From positions 43,220 to 107,219 of the forward strand of contig JAJPHF010000013.1 of assembly GCA_021325365.1 (NCBI GenBank): DNA of 64,000 nucleotides. Reading direction: 5' to 3'. The notes under the pieces are model-generated. The model saw only the letters and a program-made list of their open reading frames with translations, ran no database searches and was not told the DNA's origin. The stretch is from Pseudomonadota bacterium. GTDB taxonomy: Bacteria > Chloroflexota > UBA6077 > JAJPHF01. The translations under genes and the position numbers were made by a program. Shown here piece by piece: positions 61,845-64,000 of the stretch (positions are counted from its first letter, which is position 1; each line of letters starts with the position of its first letter).

Positions 61845-63824
61845 CTATCGGGCGGGTGCGGCGGGGCCGGACGGCGGCGGCAGCGGCACCGCGCACTTCG
61901 CGCTCTGCAAACGCTGACAGTCGCTCGCCGTCTGAGGGATGAGCGCGTCGCTGAACCCGGTGGTCACCCAGTCAGCCCACATGACGAAGATGGCCTGGTT
62001 GAAGCTCGCGTTCGGCAGCGCGGTCTCGCTGAACGCCGCGTTCGTCGAGGCAAACTGAACGTTGCCGTTCGACGAGACGTTGAGCTGGTTGAACGGCAGC
62101 CCGTAGAAGAGGAAGGGGAAGGGCAGCGACACCCCGGACGTGACGCAGTCGTCACAGTGATTGCCGATGTCCGTGGTGCCCGCGACGAACGCGCGCGTCA
62201 CGTTGCTGCAGGCGTAGCCGAAAGCGTCGACGCCGGGACAGCCGGCCGGCGTGCCGGGCGGGATCGGCACGGCCGGACTGCCGGGCGCGAACTGGATGGC
62301 GCGGCCATTCGTCAGCACCGGCTCGTCGCAGCTGACCTGAATCGCCGTCGTCCCGATCCCCTGCTGGATGCCCGCCGTAGCGCTCGCGCCCGCGTCCACG
62401 CTCGCGTTGTACACGAAGTAGATGCGGTTCGTGCCCTCCTCGAGCTGCAGCTCGAAGTTGGCCGTGTTCGCGCTGTCCGCGAAGTGCGCCACGCGCCACT
62501 CGACGACGAACGTGCGGTTCGGCGCCGCACCGATGGTAGTCGTGAAAATGCCATGCGTCGTCGGCGGTGGCCCGACCTGGCCGGGCGGCGGAGTGCCGTT
62601 CCCACACGTCCCGGGCACCGGCACCGTCGCGGTGGCCGTGACCGTCACGGTGGCCGTGGGGCTGGGCACCGCCCGCGTCGGTAGAAGCGTGGGGCTCGGC
62701 GTTGCTATTGTCGGCACGAGGGTGGGGCTGGGCGTCGCTATCGCGGGTATGGGCGTGGGGCTCGGTGCCAGCGTCCGCGGCACGGGGGTCGGCGTGAGCA
62801 ACGGCGGGATGCGGCCCACGGTTGGCGAGGGCGTCAACAACAGCGCAATCGTCTGCAGCAGCTGGTTCTCTTGCAGCGTTAGGCGGTCTAGCTCGGCCGC
62901 GGCGCTAGCTAGGCCGGCCTGCGCCTGGGCCACCGCCTGCCGGGCCTGGGCTTGTTGCTGCTGCCGCTGCTGCTGCCGCTCTAGCTGGGCCTCGCCCGCC
63001 ACGGGCCCGCCGGCCTGGGCTGACTCCCCGCCCAAACCTAGGCTGATCGCGGCGGGCGGCAGGGGCGGCTGGCCCGGGGTGACGTGCGTGCCCTGACCGG
63101 GTGCGAGGATCACCACGCTCGCATCCGGGTCCTTGCCCTGCACCCGCACCGTGCCCCCGGTCTCGTCGGGCACGTTGTCGACCTGCGTAGCGCCATCGGC
63201 GCCCACGATCACGCGGGGCGTCGTGCCGCGCACGAACGCGGTCGCGGCCGGGGTCTCCACCTCGAAGCTGGCCGCGGGGTCCACCAGATGCACCACCCGG
63301 CTCACCGTCGTGCCGACCGCCTGGTACAAGCTGCCGACGATGTTGCCCTGGGGGCTACGCTCCAGGCGCTGGACGATGATGCCGCTCTCGGGACCGATCT
63401 CCGTGACGGTCCCCTCGAAGTACACGATCCGCGCGCTCGCCCCCGGCCCGGTTCGCACGCGGTCGCCGGCTTGCACGTCCTGCCGGGTAGGCACCGTCTG
63501 CCACCCGGTCGCGCCCGCCGGCGACCACTGCACTTCGGGCTGGCGCGTCTCCAGCGTCGCCTGATCGGCGCTCTCCTGACGGAGCACGCTCGCGCTGTCC
63601 CCCAATCCGCCGGGCCGGTCCGCGAGCGCGAGGCCGCCGAGCAGAGCACGAACGCCGTCGGGCTGCGGCAGGAGGATGGCGCTCGACGGCCCGGGCCACG
63701 GACCGCTAGCGGGGGCGACCGCCGGCGCGGACGCCGCGGCCGGCGCCGCCACGAACCGCGTCCCCGACAGGGCGACGGCGAGAAGCAAGAGCGCGCGAAG
63801 CAGCGTGGTGTGCCAGCAGTGCAA
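61845..63824 (-). CDS. Secreted FecR-domain protein with TPSPT repeats
   Basis: The 659-residue protein has a signal peptide (TLLRALLLLAVALSGTRFVAA). A FecR-like domain (about 95-245) shows VQAGDRVRTGPGASARIVYFEGT, VVHLVDPAASFEVETPAATAFVRGT and the end VVILAPGQGTHV. A Gln-rich coiled coil (QLERQQQRQQQQAQARQA) and TPSPT-type repeats follow. The C-terminal domain with FVVEWRVAHFADSANTANFELQLEEGTNRIYFVYN is nidogen-like. The start is TTG 63824. Likely a surface protein that senses or binds envelope ligands. No sigma/FecI partner is adjacent. Confidence 0.82.
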   Translation of the reverse strand: MHCWHTTLLRALLLLAVALSGTRFVAAPAAASAPAVAPASGPWPGPSSAILLPQPDGVRALLGGLALADRPGGLGDSASVLRQESADQATLETRQPEVQWSPAGATGWQTVPTRQDVQAGDRVRTGPGASARIVYFEGTVTEIGPESGIIVQRLERSPQGNIVGSLYQAVGTTVSRVVHLVDPAASFEVETPAATAFVRGTTPRVIVGADGATQVDNVPDETGGTVRVQGKDPDASVVILAPGQGTHVTPGQPPLPPAAISLGLGGESAQAGGPVAGEAQLERQQQRQQQQAQARQAVAQAQAGLASAAAELDRLTLQENQLLQTIALLLTPSPTVGRIPPLLTPTPVPRTLAPSPTPIPAIATPSPTLVPTIATPSPTLLPTRAVPSPTATVTVTATATVPVPGTCGNGTPPPGQVGPPPTTHGIFTTTIGAAPNRTFVVEWRVAHFADSANTANFELQLEEGTNRIYFVYNASVDAGASATAGIQQGIGTTAIQVSCDEPVLTNGRAIQFAPGSPAVPIPPGTPAGCPGVDAFGYACSNVTRAFVAGTTDIGNHCDDCVTSGVSLPFPFLFYGLPFNQLNVSSNGNVQFASTNAAFSETALPNASFNQAIFVMWADWVTTGFSDALIPQTASDCQRLQSAKCAVPLPPPSGPAAPAR

Positions 63825-63874
63825 AGCCCGCGCTCCCTGCGTGACCGGTTCGCGCTGATCGTCCGCGCGCGACG

Positions 63875-64000
63875 CTAGCTCCGACCGGCGGCTCCCCCGC
63901 CGCTGCCACAGAGGTCACGATAGTAGCTCATCCAGGCCTGGGCCAGCGTGGAGTAGGCCTCCTGCCAGTCCAGCGCCGTCGTCTGGTAGCTCGCCGAGAG
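63875..64000 (-). CDS. C-terminal end of a gene running off the window
   Basis: On the minus strand one frame is open from 64000 to a TAG at 63875-63877. It encodes LSASYQTTALDWQEAYSTL, then AQAWMSYYRDLCG and a Gly/Ala tail. The aromatic-rich composition is protein-like. Its end lies 51 bp upstream of the FecR-protein start, so the two could be co-transcribed. Family not recognisable from 41 residues. Confidence 0.55.
   Translation of the reverse strand, partial: LSASYQTTALDWQEAYSTLAQAWMSYYRDLCGSGGGAAGRS

Overview
The window is about 64 kb of very GC-rich bacterial chromosome with dense genes and many GTG/TTG starts. The core markers present are an rpsF-ssb-rpsR cluster and a dnaG-sigA pair. 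The TPSPT-type and Pro/Gly/Ser-rich secreted proteins, the Fur-KatG arrangement and the catabolic repertoire (VOC, UbiD, amidohydrolase and molybdenum hydroxylase genes) suggest a Chloroflexota-like lineage. That assignment is inference, since no rRNA or tRNA gene was found.

Layout. 0-4 kb: the end of a CoA-ligase gene, then rpsF-ssb-rpsR (S18 with a long Ala/Pro tail) and a membrane-anchored parvulin. 3.9-8.1 kb (minus strand): subtilase, lytic transglycosylase, amidohydrolase. 8.3-13 kb (plus strand): two VOC proteins, a UGSC-type selenoprotein read through an in-frame UGA followed by a SECIS-like hairpin, and a thioredoxin-reductase-like flavoprotein. 13-19 kb: a DinB-like protein, then a peroxide-stress block of two intact Fur-family genes, a frameshifted furA fossil and katG. 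19-26.7 kb: hydrolase, FIST sensor with histidine kinase, an IorAB-like molybdenum hydroxylase and a haem-oxygenase-like enzyme. 27-32.5 kb: PanE-like reductase, a secreted protein, and a nitrite assimilation operon (transporter, NirA-like reductase, HemD). 33-41 kb: amidohydrolase, phosphoesterase, nucleotidyltransferase, then dnaG-sigA.

42.5-51 kb is the most unusual operon. A TPP riboswitch with its own intrinsic terminator precedes two NMT1/THI5-like binding proteins, a protein fusing an alcohol dehydrogenase to a LuxE-like acyl-protein synthetase, a LuxC-like acyl reductase, and an ABC ATPase and permease. Together these could import a thiamine-related compound and reduce a carboxylate to an alcohol, which would be a salvage route I do not recognise. 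The gene junctions of this operon are filled by palindromic C/G-run elements and ACTCAGC heptamer repeats that are translated in frame, and they form the linker of the ADH-LuxE fusion.

51-64 kb: a PPC-repeat secreted protein, a tandem SagB-type nitroreductase, a MntA/HepT toxin-antitoxin pair whose HepT is frameshifted at a homopolymer, UbiD with a divergent VOC gene, a DUF433/DUF5615 toxin-antitoxin pair, two M24-fold proteins and a FecR-domain secreted protein. A partial gene runs off the end.

In function, the window combines housekeeping operons with redox and catabolic modules (selenoprotein with TrxR-like partner, molybdenum hydroxylase, KatG with Fur regulators) and one vitamin-B1-controlled transport and reduction operon.
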